Below, one piece after another: positions 24,711 to 32,925 of a stretch of 41,043 nt of DNA. The stretch spans positions 1-41,043 of the forward strand of contig DFBX01000050.1 in assembly GCA_002366795.1 (NCBI GenBank), in the 5' to 3' direction. The first letter of the stretch is position 1; every line of letters starts with the position of its first letter. The notes beneath the pieces were generated by a model. It saw only the letters and a list, made by a program, of their open reading frames with translations. It was not told where the DNA came from and did no database searches. Position numbers and translations under genes: made by a program. Source of the stretch: Rhodobacteraceae bacterium UBA3069 (lineage in GTDB: Bacteria > Pseudomonadota > Alphaproteobacteria > Rhodobacterales > Rhodobacteraceae).

Positions 24711-25607
24711 TCAGCGGGGTGCTTTGGGTTTTTTTGGCCACAGTTCTAACAGGCCGGCCAGCAAGACCAGGCCGCTGCCCGCGATTTCCAGCGGGGACAG
24801 GGTTTCGCCTGCCAGCAGCGCCGCGGATACCGCGCCGATCAGCACTTCGGCCATCAGCAGGATACCGACGCGGGCCGGTTCCAGCCGGGGGGTGGCCCAC
24901 ATAAGGCAGGCGATGGACAGCGCCCACCACGCGCCGCCCGTGGCCAGCGAAATGGTAGCGACGCCCACCGGATTGGCCGCAAGCGCCTGTTGCGGGAACC
25001 GGTGCAGGAACGGGGCAAGAAACAGCGTCATCAGACTGGCGCCCAAGGCAAAGATACAGGCGGCGCCGACTGGCGGAAGGGCAGATTTCACGCGCATGCC
25101 TGTGGTGGCGACGGACCAGAGCAGCCCCGCCAGCAGGGCCATCCATTCGCCCGCGCTGCGCGGGATCAGCCATTCGCCCTTGGCCCCCAGCATCACGCCC
25201 AGTCCCAGCAGGCCCATGGCAATGGCCAGCATAGGCATTGGCGGCGTGTGCCAGCCCATGACGAGGCGGGCGATCAGGACGCTTCAGACCGGGGTCAGGA
25301 AATACAGCAGGATGATGATGGCGACGCGGCCATAGACGAACCCGATGGAATAAAGCGCAAAGGCCGCGCCGCCCAATGCGACAGAGGCAAGCGCAAGCCG
25401 GTCGCGCCCCGCGATGTTGCGGCCTTGCCGGATGGCAATGGGCAGCAGCAACAGGGTTGCGGCGGCGGTGATGGCCAATGTGCCCCATGCGCCGGCAAGG
25501 CCCATACGGTCCAGCGCGCGCACCGGCAGCCAGTAAAGCCCCCAGAACGCGCCGGTGACGAATACGATGGCCGTGGCCAGTGCTGTGATGTGGTCGCGCG
25601 TCTTGGT
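24711..25607 (-). pseudogene. EamA/DMT-type transporter gene with an internal stop and no clear start
   Basis: The two halves lie in the same frame. The first half (GAFWGLYWLPVRALD ... VYGRVAIIILLYFLTPV) ends at a TGA (25284-25286) and continues immediately with SVLIARLVMGWHTPP and five more membrane segments to 24711. In this family the stretch normally reads LTPVWS, so one G-to-A change turned TGG into TGA. Upstream, the frame stays open to 25625 but has no ATG, GTG or TTG before a GTG at 25523, which would cut the first membrane helix. The intact protein would have about 300 residues and ten helices. It looks like a decayed exporter gene, though a base-call error could explain the stop. 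Confidence 0.8.
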
Positions 25608-25685
25608 GGCAGGGTTAGTGCGTGGTTAGCGGTTGCGCAAGCCGCGGGTGAAGGGCAACCTGCGCCGCAAAGAGGGAGGGACCAC

Positions 25686-26438
25686 ATGACACAGAAAACC
25701 GCCATCGTGACCGGGGCCGCGCGCGGCATCGGGCTGGCCACCACCAAGCTGTTCCTGGAGGAGGGCCGCCGCGTTGCCATGATCGACCGCGACGCAGAGG
25801 CATTGGCCGAGGCCGCCGAGGGGTTGGAGGGCGTGTTGCCCGTCCTGTGCGACGTGTCCGACCCTGCGCAGGTTGATGCCATGGTGGCGCAGGTGATGGA
25901 TGCGTTTGGTCAGATCGACGCAGTGGTCAACAACGCGGGCGTGGCTGATTTCGGCCCGCTGGAGGAGACGACCTTTGAACGCTGGCGCACGGTGATGGAG
26001 ACGAACCTTGATGGCGTGTTCCTTGTGTCCAAGGCCTGCATTCCGGCGCTGAAGGCGACCAAGGGCGCGATCGTGAACATCGCCTCGATTTCGGGGCTGC
26101 GCGCCTCGACCCTGCGGGTGGCTTATGGCACGTCCAAGGCCGGTGTGATCCACCTGAGCCAGCAACTGGCGGCAGAGCTGGGCGAATACGGCATCCGCGT
26201 CAACACCGTGGCCCCTGGCCCGGTGCGCACGAAACTGGCCATGGCCGTGCATTCACAGGCCATCATTGACGCCTATCACGATGCGATCCCGCTGAACCGC
26301 TACGGGTCCGAGCGCGAGATTGCCGAACCCATCGTGTTCCTGTGTTCGGACAAGGCCAGCTATGTCACCGGGCAGCTTCTGGCGGCAGATGGCGGGTTCG
26401 AATCCACCGGCATCGGCCTGCCCGCGCTGCGGGACTGA
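25686..26438 (+). CDS. Short-chain dehydrogenase/reductase
   Basis: A 250-residue classical SDR. The cofactor motif is TGAARGIG (9-16), NNAG follows at 82-85, N107 lies in METNLDG, S134/S136 in NIASISG, and the catalytic Y147xxxK151 in AYGTSKAG. D35 after the second strand (MIDRDAEA) suggests NAD preference. The substrate cannot be determined. AAAGAGGGAGGG precedes the ATG. It is divergent from the broken EamA gene and followed by the hpaR-like gene after 131 bases with no visible hairpin. Confidence 0.9.
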   Translation: MTQKTAIVTGAARGIGLATTKLFLEEGRRVAMIDRDAEALAEAAEGLEGVLPVLCDVSDPAQVDAMVAQVMDAFGQIDAVVNNAGVADFGPLEETTFERWRTVMETNLDGVFLVSKACIPALKATKGAIVNIASISGLRASTLRVAYGTSKAGVIHLSQQLAAELGEYGIRVNTVAPGPVRTKLAMAVHSQAIIDAYHDAIPLNRYGSEREIAEPIVFLCSDKASYVTGQLLAADGGFESTGIGLPALRD

Positions 26439-26569
26439 CAGGGGCGCGGCCTGCATTGCGCGGCTGAACGCTGCCTCGTCCGTAATCGCCGGGCGGGGCG
26501 GTCAATTGGCCCGGGCTGCGGCAACTCCTCGTATTGCGGGGGGGGTGGAAATGGCGCTAAAGTCCGGCC

Positions 26570-27028
26570 ATGAGCATCGCCGAGAACACACGCACGGCCC
26601 CCGATGTCAACCGGTCCTTGCCGATCGCGTTGCTGCGCGCGCGGGAAAAGGTGATGGGGCCGATCCGGCAAATGTTGGCGGATGTGGGCGTGACCGAACA
26701 GCAATGGCGCGTGCTGCGTATTCTGCGCGAACAGGGCACGCTGGACCCGACCGAGATTGCCGAGCGGTCCTGCCTGCTGATGCCTTCATTGACGCGGATA
26801 TTGCAGACGCTGGAAGCCAAGGGGCTGCTGGATCGCAAGCCGCACCCCACCGACCGGCGCAAGCAGCAGGTCACGATCAGCGATGCCGGGCAGCGCCTGA
26901 TCGAGGACAACCTTGCGGAATCCAAGCGGTTGAACGACTGGCTGCGCGAAAGTTTCGGTGCCGAAAAGCTGGACGCCCTGCTGGACCTGCTGAACGAGCT
27001 GGACGCGTTGAACCGCACCCAGCCCTGA
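26570..27028 (+). CDS. hpaR: MarR-family regulator, HpaR-like
   Basis: A 152-residue MarR-type winged-helix protein: LPIALLRAREKVMGPIRQML, then EQQWRVLRILREQG, recognition helix MPSLTRILQTLEAKGLL and wing RKPHPTDRRKQQVTIS. This matches HpaR, the repressor of homoprotocatechuate (4-hydroxyphenylacetate) meta-cleavage genes. It is convergent with the HpaI-type aldolase, 12 bases between the two stops, which supports the assignment. The other hpa genes are not in the window. Confidence 0.85.
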   Translation: MSIAENTRTAPDVNRSLPIALLRAREKVMGPIRQMLADVGVTEQQWRVLRILREQGTLDPTEIAERSCLLMPSLTRILQTLEAKGLLDRKPHPTDRRKQQVTISDAGQRLIEDNLAESKRLNDWLRESFGAEKLDALLDLLNELDALNRTQP

Positions 27029-27040
27029 TAGTTTGGCGGT

Positions 27041-27805
27041 TTAGCGCCAGTTCGCCATGGCGGTCCGTGCTGCCTTGGCCAGCATCACCACGTCAATGCC
27101 CACGGCCACGAATTGCGCGCCCCAGTCGGCGTAACGGCGGGCGGCTGCATCTTCGACCGCCAGAATGCCGGGGGCTTTGCCCGCTGCGGCGATGGTCTTG
27201 ATCGCGGATTGGATCGCGTCCTGCACCGGCTGCTGGCTGGTGTCGCCCAAGAACCCCATGTCGGCGGCCAGATCGGAGGGGCCGATGAACACGGCCTCGA
27301 TCCCGTCCACCTTCAGGATTTCGTCAAGGTTCTGTATGCCCTTGGCGGTTTCGACCTGCGGGATCACGAGGATCTGTTCGTTCGCGGTTTTCACGTAGTC
27401 GGGAATGTCGGAAAAGCGCGAGGCACGGGCCAGCGCCGCGCCGGACCCGCGGATGCCATGCGGGGGGTACAGGCTGGCGCGCACCAGGCCGCGCGCCTGA
27501 TCGGCGGTTTCCACCATCGGGATCAGCAAGGTCTGCGCGCCGATGTCCAGCGCCTGCTTGATCAGCCAGTCGTTGCCCACGGGCAGGCGCACCACGGGGT
27601 GCGAATGCTTGCCGTCCAGCACGGCCAGCTGTGCCATCAGGCTGCGAATGTCATTGGGCGCATGTTCACCGTCGATCACCAGCCAGTCGAATTCTGCGGT
27701 GCCCACGATTTCGGTTGCGTAAGGGTCGGCAAAGCCCGCCCAACAGCCGATCTGGCGCTTGCCCTCGCGCAGGGCTTTCTTGAACGGGTTGATGGGGGCG
27801 GGCAT
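27041..27805 (-). CDS. hpaI: HpcH/HpaI-family aldolase
   Basis: A 254-residue class II pyruvate aldolase of the 4-hydroxy-2-oxoheptanedioate type, which releases pyruvate and succinic semialdehyde. Visible active-site residues are H48 in DGEHAPND, R73 in VVRLPVG, and the metal ligands E152 (VETAKG) and D178 (GPSDLAADMG). GIRGSGAALARASRF is the family loop. GAGGAGAAAC precedes the start. It lies downstream of the DUF2783 gene on the same strand. Related aldolases act on 2-keto-3-deoxy sugar acids, so substrate assignment rests partly on the HpaR neighbour. Confidence 0.9.
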   Translation of the reverse strand: MPAPINPFKKALREGKRQIGCWAGFADPYATEIVGTAEFDWLVIDGEHAPNDIRSLMAQLAVLDGKHSHPVVRLPVGNDWLIKQALDIGAQTLLIPMVETADQARGLVRASLYPPHGIRGSGAALARASRFSDIPDYVKTANEQILVIPQVETAKGIQNLDEILKVDGIEAVFIGPSDLAADMGFLGDTSQQPVQDAIQSAIKTIAAAGKAPGILAVEDAAARRYADWGAQFVAVGIDVVMLAKAARTAMANWR

Positions 27806-27883
27806 GGTGTTTCTCCTCAGTATACCATTTATCTGGCGGTCGCGGGCCAGAGAACCCCCGTTCCGGCACCTTGTCCAGCCCGC

Positions 27884-28075
27884 CTATTCCTTTCGCGCGG
27901 CACCGAGAGCCTGCGACAGCACCTTGCGATCCCCGATATGGTTCGCAAGGATCAGGATCAGCCGCGCGTTCAGGGCGTTGGACTGTTCGGTTGTCAGCCC
28001 GTCATGGGTTTCCAGAAGCTCGGCATAGAAATCATCGGGGCCGTCGATATTGGGGGTCAGGATCAGGTCGGTCAT
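27884..28075 (-). CDS. DUF2783 small protein
   Basis: A 63-residue soluble, mainly helical protein (DDFYAELLETHDGLTTEQSNALNARLILILANHIGDRKVLSQAL). I recognise it as DUF2783, a family usually found next to class A FAD monooxygenases. Its ATG overlaps the monooxygenase stop (ATGA, 28072-28075), so it is coupled to it. A role as a small partner or stability factor is inference; no function is established. Confidence 0.8.
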   Translation of the reverse strand: MTDLILTPNIDGPDDFYAELLETHDGLTTEQSNALNARLILILANHIGDRKVLSQALGAARKE

Positions 28076-29673
28076 TGGCTGGCTCCGATGGCGCGGCGGA
28101 TGGCGGCGCGGATTTGCGCCTCGTCATAGGTGGGGAAGCGGGCTGCGACGTGCTGATCGGGGCGGATCAGGTAGACGGCACTGGCCGCGCCACCAAGATA
28201 GCGTTCCGCGACCTGCCCTTCTGCGGGCAGGTCCAGCCGATTGGCCGTGACGCCTTCGGTGATGCTGTCCGGTGCGTCGGCGTTAAGTGTCAGCAAGGTG
28301 AACCCGCCGCGCATATGATCCAGCAGGAACCCGTTGCCCAGGGGGGCATCCACGCAGGGCGATCCGGGGCGGGTGCGCGCGGGCGCATCGGGCAGGGCAT
28401 CGGGCGTGTTCAGGGGCGATCCGTCATAGGTGCAGGGCACCGAAAGCCGCCCCGAATTCACGAAGGGCCGGGCAAAGCTGTGCCGTTCCGACAGGTCCAG
28501 CACCGCGTCGCGGAACAGGCGGGAGGTATCCGATTTAGGCGTGATGAAATCGGTCGAGCGGGTGGAGTTCAGGATGTTTTCCTCGGCACCGTGGACACGT
28601 TCGGTATCGTAGCTGTCCAGCAAGGCATCGGGGGCTTGGCTATTGATGACCAGCGCCAGTTTCCAGGCCAGGTTGTCGCTGTCTTGCACGCCGGAATTGG
28701 CACCGCGCGCGCCGAAGGGGCTGACCTGGTGCGCGCTGTCGCCCGCGAAAATCACGCGGCCATGGCGGAAGCGGTCCATCCTGCGGCATTGGAAGGTGTA
28801 GATCGACACCCATTCCAGATCGAATTTCACATCCTCGCCCAGCATTGCCTTGAGGCGGGGGATGACGTTTTCCGGTTTCTTTTCTTCTTCCTTGTCGATG
28901 TCCCAGCCCAGTTGCAGGTCGATCCGCCAGACGCCGTCGGGCTGTTTGTGCAACAGCGCGGACTGGCCCTTGTTGAAGGGCGGGTCGAACCAGAACCAGC
29001 GTTCGGTCGGGAAATCGGCATCCATCACCACGTCGGCGATCAGGAAGTTGTCTTCGAACACGCGGCCGTGGAAATCAAGGTTCAGCATGGCGCGGGTCGG
29101 GCTGCCAGCCCCGTCGCAGGCGATCAGCCAGTCGGCCTCCAGCTGGTAGGGGCCTTCGGGGGTGTCTATGGTCAGGAAGGTGTGGTCGTCATGCTGGTCG
29201 ATGGCGATGACACGGCTGCCGCCGCGAATTTCGATCGGCGCGCCGTTGGCCTGCAATTCCAGCGCGCGGCGGACAAGGTATTCTTCGAAGTAATATTGCT
29301 GGAGGTTGATGAAGGCCGGGCGGCGGTGACCGTCTTCGGGCAGCAGGTTGAATTCGTAGACCTGCCGGTCGTCGAAGAACACCTTGCCCACGTTCCATTG
29401 CACGCCCTTGTCCACCATGGGCTGGCCGCAGCCCAGCCGGTCAAGGATTTCAAGCGGGCGTTTGGCGAAACAGATGGCGCGGCTGCCGAAGGACACCTTG
29501 TCGTTGTCATCAACGATCACCGCCTCGATTCCTTGCTGGGCCAGGTCGATGGCCGTGGCCAGCCCGACCGGGCCTGCGCCTATGATAACCACACGTCGGC
29601 GTATGGTTTGCGCCGCGTCCTGATCGGGGGGGCGGGTATAGGGGTAAAGCGGGGTTTCGAAAATCTTGTTCAT
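28072..29673 (-). CDS. FAD-dependent aromatic monooxygenase (class A, MhpA-like)
   Basis: A 533-residue flavoprotein hydroxylase. The FAD dinucleotide motif is VVIIGAGPVGLATAIDLAQQG, DGAGSPTR carries the DG motif, and the second FAD motif is VIFAGDSAHQVSPFGARGANSG. The C-terminal extension has the thioredoxin-like layout of phenol- and 3-hydroxyphenylpropionate-hydroxylases. It would use NAD(P)H and O2 to hydroxylate a phenolic ring. Position between fahA/MBL genes and DUF2783 suggests it produces homogentisate or a close analog. The ATG at 29673 follows GGGAGGAACAG; ATG 29754 would overlap the MBL gene. Confidence 0.88.
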   Translation of the reverse strand: MNKIFETPLYPYTRPPDQDAAQTIRRRVVIIGAGPVGLATAIDLAQQGIEAVIVDDNDKVSFGSRAICFAKRPLEILDRLGCGQPMVDKGVQWNVGKVFFDDRQVYEFNLLPEDGHRRPAFINLQQYYFEEYLVRRALELQANGAPIEIRGGSRVIAIDQHDDHTFLTIDTPEGPYQLEADWLIACDGAGSPTRAMLNLDFHGRVFEDNFLIADVVMDADFPTERWFWFDPPFNKGQSALLHKQPDGVWRIDLQLGWDIDKEEEKKPENVIPRLKAMLGEDVKFDLEWVSIYTFQCRRMDRFRHGRVIFAGDSAHQVSPFGARGANSGVQDSDNLAWKLALVINSQAPDALLDSYDTERVHGAEENILNSTRSTDFITPKSDTSRLFRDAVLDLSERHSFARPFVNSGRLSVPCTYDGSPLNTPDALPDAPARTRPGSPCVDAPLGNGFLLDHMRGGFTLLTLNADAPDSITEGVTANRLDLPAEGQVAERYLGGAASAVYLIRPDQHVAARFPTYDEAQIRAAIRRAIGASQ

Positions 29674-29732
29674 CTGTTCCTCCCTTGGGTGGCGGGGGCG
29701 GGCCTTTCCGCCCCGCGCCGGGTTGTTCAGGG

Positions 29733-30683
29733 TCAGCCTTGCAGGGCTTCCCACATGTCCAGATCGCGCTGCGCGGTCCAGATGCGGGGGGTGTCGATGC
29801 CGCGCGCTTCGTCATAGGCGCGGGCGACGTTGAAGGGCAGGCAATGTTCGTAGATGGCATAGTCCTTGAACTTGGGGTCGCAGACCTCGCGGCAGGCATC
29901 CCATGCGTCCTTGAGCGATCCGCCACGGGCGGCCACGCGGGCCACGGGCGCATAGGTCGAGGCGACGAAATCGCGGGTGTTTTCAATCGCCGCATTCACC
30001 ATCTGCTTGCCGACCAGCGCGTCGCCGCGCCCCGGTGCGATGGCATCGACATCGAACATGGCGATGTTGTCCAGGGTGTCACCCCAATCGGCGAAATGCC
30101 CGTCGCCGCAATAGCAGGCAGAGTGGTATTCGACGATATCGCCGGTGAACATGACGTTCTGGTCCGGGACGTGGATCACCATATCGCCCGCCGTATGGGC
30201 GCGGCCAAGGTGCATCAGGTCCACCCGGCGGTTGCCAAGGTAGACGGTCATGGAGTCATTGAAAGTGGTGGTGGGCCAGGTCAGACCGGGGATGGATTCA
30301 TGCCCTTCGAACAGGCGGGGGAAGCGTTGAAATTCGCTGTCCCAATCCTCTTGTCCGCGTTCCACGACCATGGCGCGGGCCATGTCCGACATCAGGATTT
30401 GCTGCGCGCCAAAGGCCGAGGCACCCAGCACCCGCACGGCGTGGTAATGGGTCAGCGCCACATGGGTGATTGGCTTGTCGGTGACGCTGCGCACGCATTC
30501 GATCACCTTGTTTGCAAGGCGCGGGGTGGCCTGCGCCTCGACGATCATAACGCTGTCATCACCGATGATGACGCCGGAATTGGGGTCGCCTTCGGCGGTG
30601 AAAGCATACAGCCCTTCACCCACTTCGGTGAAGGAGATTTTCTTTTCGGTCATGTCGCCTTGGGATGCGAAAGCCTTGGCCAT
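29733..30683 (-). CDS. MBL-fold protein with a degenerate zinc motif
   Basis: A 316-residue metallo-beta-lactamase-fold protein. The usual HxHxDH reads H-Y-H-A-V-R (THYHAVRVLGAS): the two first His remain, but the Asp and third His are replaced. Downstream fold residues are kept: the His in GRAHTAGD and the Asp in MFTGDIVEYH. C- and H-rich ACYCGDGHFADWG follows. The second metal site cannot be formed normally, so the family's standard hydrolysis may be altered. It is part of the hmgA-fahA operon, 59 bases before the monooxygenase. AAAGGACTGACC precedes the ATG. Confidence 0.85.
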   Translation of the reverse strand: MAKAFASQGDMTEKKISFTEVGEGLYAFTAEGDPNSGVIIGDDSVMIVEAQATPRLANKVIECVRSVTDKPITHVALTHYHAVRVLGASAFGAQQILMSDMARAMVVERGQEDWDSEFQRFPRLFEGHESIPGLTWPTTTFNDSMTVYLGNRRVDLMHLGRAHTAGDMVIHVPDQNVMFTGDIVEYHSACYCGDGHFADWGDTLDNIAMFDVDAIAPGRGDALVGKQMVNAAIENTRDFVASTYAPVARVAARGGSLKDAWDACREVCDPKFKDYAIYEHCLPFNVARAYDEARGIDTPRIWTAQRDLDMWEALQG

Positions 30684-30704
30684 GGTCAGTCCTTTTGTGT
30701 CAGT

Positions 30705-30748
30705 GCCGAAGGGGCCTTCGGCGGGAGTAATTTTAGCAAAATGAAAGG
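30705..30748 (+). repeat. Hairpin plus GAGTATTT-like dispersed repeat, copy 4
   Basis: A perfect hairpin GCCGAAGG-GG-CCTTCGGC (30705-30722) is followed by GGAGTAATTTTAGCAAAATG and AAAGG (30724-30748). It lies in the spacer between fahA and the MBL gene, both on the - strand, so unlike the other copies it is read in reverse by the flanking operon. Confidence 0.65.
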
Positions 30749-30749
30749 G

Positions 30750-32003
30750 TTAGCGTGCGTAGGGATCGGGCAGAGCGGGCAGGATCGTGCCGCTGCAGGT
30801 GCCGAACCCGATGCGGTATCCGTCGCCTTGGGCTGCGCCCTTGAGGGTCAGCGTGTCGCCATCTTCAAGGAAGCTGCGCTGTTCGCCGGTGTCCAGGGTC
30901 AGTGGTTCCTTGCCGCCCCAGCTGAGTTCCAGCAGCGCGCCGCGCTGGTGTTTTTCCGCGCCTGAAATGGTGCCGGAGCCGAGCAGGTCGCCGGGGGTCA
31001 TGGGGCAGCCAGAGGAGCTGTGATGCGCCAGTTGCTGCGCCGAGGAATAATACATTTCCTTGTAGTTGGTGCGGGAAATGGTGGTCGGTTGCTTGCCTTC
31101 GGGGGCCAGTGTGACTTGGAGTTCGATGTCATAGAGCATCGGGCCGGTGTCTTTGAGATAAGGCAGCAGTTCCTTTTCGCGGGAGGGGGTATTGCAGCGG
31201 AAGGGGGCAAGCGCGGCTTGTGTCACGATCCACGGGCTGATCGAAGTGGCGGTTGCCTTGGCCTGGAACGGCCCGAGCGGCTGGTATTCCCACGCCTGGA
31301 TGTCGCGCGCGGACCAGTCGTTCAGCAGCACATAGCCGAATATCATCGCGTCTGCTTCGTCCACGGTTACGGGGCCGTCCGAAGGCTGGCCGACGATGGC
31401 ACCCATTTCCAGTTCCAGATCGAAACGTTTGCACGGAGCAAAGATGGGCGCATCGGCGTCGGGCGCTTTCAGCTGACCCCACGGGCGACGAATGTCGGTG
31501 CCGGAAATGACCACGGACGAGGCCCGCCCATTATAGCCGACCGGCATGTGCAGCCAGTTGGGCGGCAGCGCGTTTTCGGGCCCGCGGAACATGGTGCCGA
31601 CGTTTTCCGCGTGGTGTTTGCCGGCGTAGAAATCGGTGTATTCGGCAACAAGCAGCGGCAGGTGCATTTCGGCCTTGGCTTGCGGGGTCAGCATCGGTTT
31701 AAGCTGCGCCTGTTCGGGGGCGCCTTCGGCCAGCATCGTGGTCAGCAGTGTGCGCAGGGTGGCCCAAGTGTCGGGGCCTTCCTCCATCACCTCGTTCCAG
31801 AAGGGCACGTCGAACATGGGGGCGTCGAAGGGCAGCAGGCCTGCCTCCTCGACCGCTTGGACGTCGAGGATCATGTCGCCGATGGCCACGCCGCAGCGCG
31901 GATCGTCGCCGCCCACGGAAAACACCCCGTAGGGCAGGTTGTTCAGCGGAAAATCGGTATCCGGGTTGTTGGCCGAGGCCACCCAGGATTTCAGAAGGGT
32001 CAT
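30750..32003 (-). CDS. fahA: Fumarylacetoacetase
   Basis: A 417-residue enzyme that hydrolyses fumarylacetoacetate to fumarate and acetoacetate, the last step of tyrosine/homogentisate degradation. The active-site block is VAEYTDFYAGKHHAENVG. The Ca/Mg-binding region has LELEMGAIVG and FGYVLLNDWSARDIQAWEYQPLGPFQAK, and SSSGCPMTPGDLLGSGTISG is also typical. The ATG at 32003 follows AAAGGACTGAC. It is 10 bases after the second MBL gene, within the hmgA operon. maiA is not in the window. Confidence 0.96.
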   Translation of the reverse strand: MTLLKSWVASANNPDTDFPLNNLPYGVFSVGGDDPRCGVAIGDMILDVQAVEEAGLLPFDAPMFDVPFWNEVMEEGPDTWATLRTLLTTMLAEGAPEQAQLKPMLTPQAKAEMHLPLLVAEYTDFYAGKHHAENVGTMFRGPENALPPNWLHMPVGYNGRASSVVISGTDIRRPWGQLKAPDADAPIFAPCKRFDLELEMGAIVGQPSDGPVTVDEADAMIFGYVLLNDWSARDIQAWEYQPLGPFQAKATATSISPWIVTQAALAPFRCNTPSREKELLPYLKDTGPMLYDIELQVTLAPEGKQPTTISRTNYKEMYYSSAQQLAHHSSSGCPMTPGDLLGSGTISGAEKHQRGALLELSWGGKEPLTLDTGEQRSFLEDGDTLTLKGAAQGDGYRIGFGTCSGTILPALPDPYAR

Positions 32004-32013
32004 GTCAGTCCTT

Positions 32014-32862
32014 TCAATCAAGCGTCAGGGTCAGGCCATCGGTGCCGATATGCAGGGGGCCGGACCAGTGGCGGGCGGCTTCGGCCTGCCAGTTTTGTTC
32101 GGTGAAATTCGGATCGTCCACTGGGACGAGGTGATTGAGCGCCAGTTGCTTGACGCCAGCGTCACGGGCGATTTGCCCGGTTTGATGCGCGGGGGTGTGC
32201 GAGCGCAGCAGGTGTTGTTTCAGCCGGTCGTCGCCATTGCCGACGCGGGCGCAGAGCGCGTCGATGCCGACGGAGAGCATCGCCTCGTGGACCAGCAGGT
32301 CGGCATCGCGCGCGAAATCCACCATTTCCGGGATCGGGGCGGTGTCGCCGGACAGAACCACGCGGCGGGTGCCGGTGAAACGCAGGGCAAAGGATTCGTC
32401 GATCGGCGGGTGGGAATTGCGCATTGCATCCATGGTCAGCGGGCCGATTGCGCGGGTTCCGGCGGTCAGGGTTTCAATCTGCGCCAGCGCAGCCAAGTCC
32501 GGGCGGCCTTCGTCGCGGATGCGCAGGGCGATGTCATACTCCATCGAGGTCAGAAACCCCTGCCAATAGGCAGGCAGGCCGGTTGGCCCGATCACCGGCA
32601 CGGGGCGCTTCAATCCGGCGGTCCACGCGGTGTGCAGCAGGGGGCCAAGTTCAAGATAGTGGTCCGAATGCAGGTGGGTGATGATGATCGCATCCAGATC
32701 GGTCAGGGCCACGCCCGCAACGCACAGGGCGCGGGTGACGCCCAGACCCGCATCGACCAGCACGGTCATGCCATCCATACGCAAAAGTGTGGACGTCGGC
32801 ATGGGCGTGCCGGGGCGGATTGCGGGGCCGCCCTTGGTGCCAAGGAGGGTGACAGAATTCAT
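32014..32862 (-). CDS. MBL-fold metallo-hydrolase, RNase Z-like
   Basis: A 282-residue protein with an intact zinc motif THLHSDHYLELGPLLHTAW, an Asp in VLSGDTAPI, and the late His in ALNHLVP. The start SVTLLGTKGGPAIRPG matches RNase Z/arylsulfatase-like MBL proteins, which often act on small-molecule esters or lactones. AGGAAACGCGC precedes ATG 32862. An in-frame ATG at 32922, four bases after hmgA ends, would add 20 residues. Its place between hmgA and fahA suggests a task on a ring-cleavage or lactone by-product, which is inference. Confidence 0.87.
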   Translation of the reverse strand: MNSVTLLGTKGGPAIRPGTPMPTSTLLRMDGMTVLVDAGLGVTRALCVAGVALTDLDAIIITHLHSDHYLELGPLLHTAWTAGLKRPVPVIGPTGLPAYWQGFLTSMEYDIALRIRDEGRPDLAALAQIETLTAGTRAIGPLTMDAMRNSHPPIDESFALRFTGTRRVVLSGDTAPIPEMVDFARDADLLVHEAMLSVGIDALCARVGNGDDRLKQHLLRSHTPAHQTGQIARDAGVKQLALNHLVPVDDPNFTEQNWQAEAARHWSGPLHIGTDGLTLTLD

Positions 32863-32925
32863 GCGCGTTTCCTGAATGATCGGGGCCGTGCCATCAAGGC
32901 ACAGCCTCTTGCCGATTGACATCGG

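Noticed and set aside
27871..29817. A 648-codon + frame across the FAD monooxygenase and DUF2783 genes
   Set aside because: Both - strand products match families and are coupled by an ATGA overlap; the + frame is a shadow.
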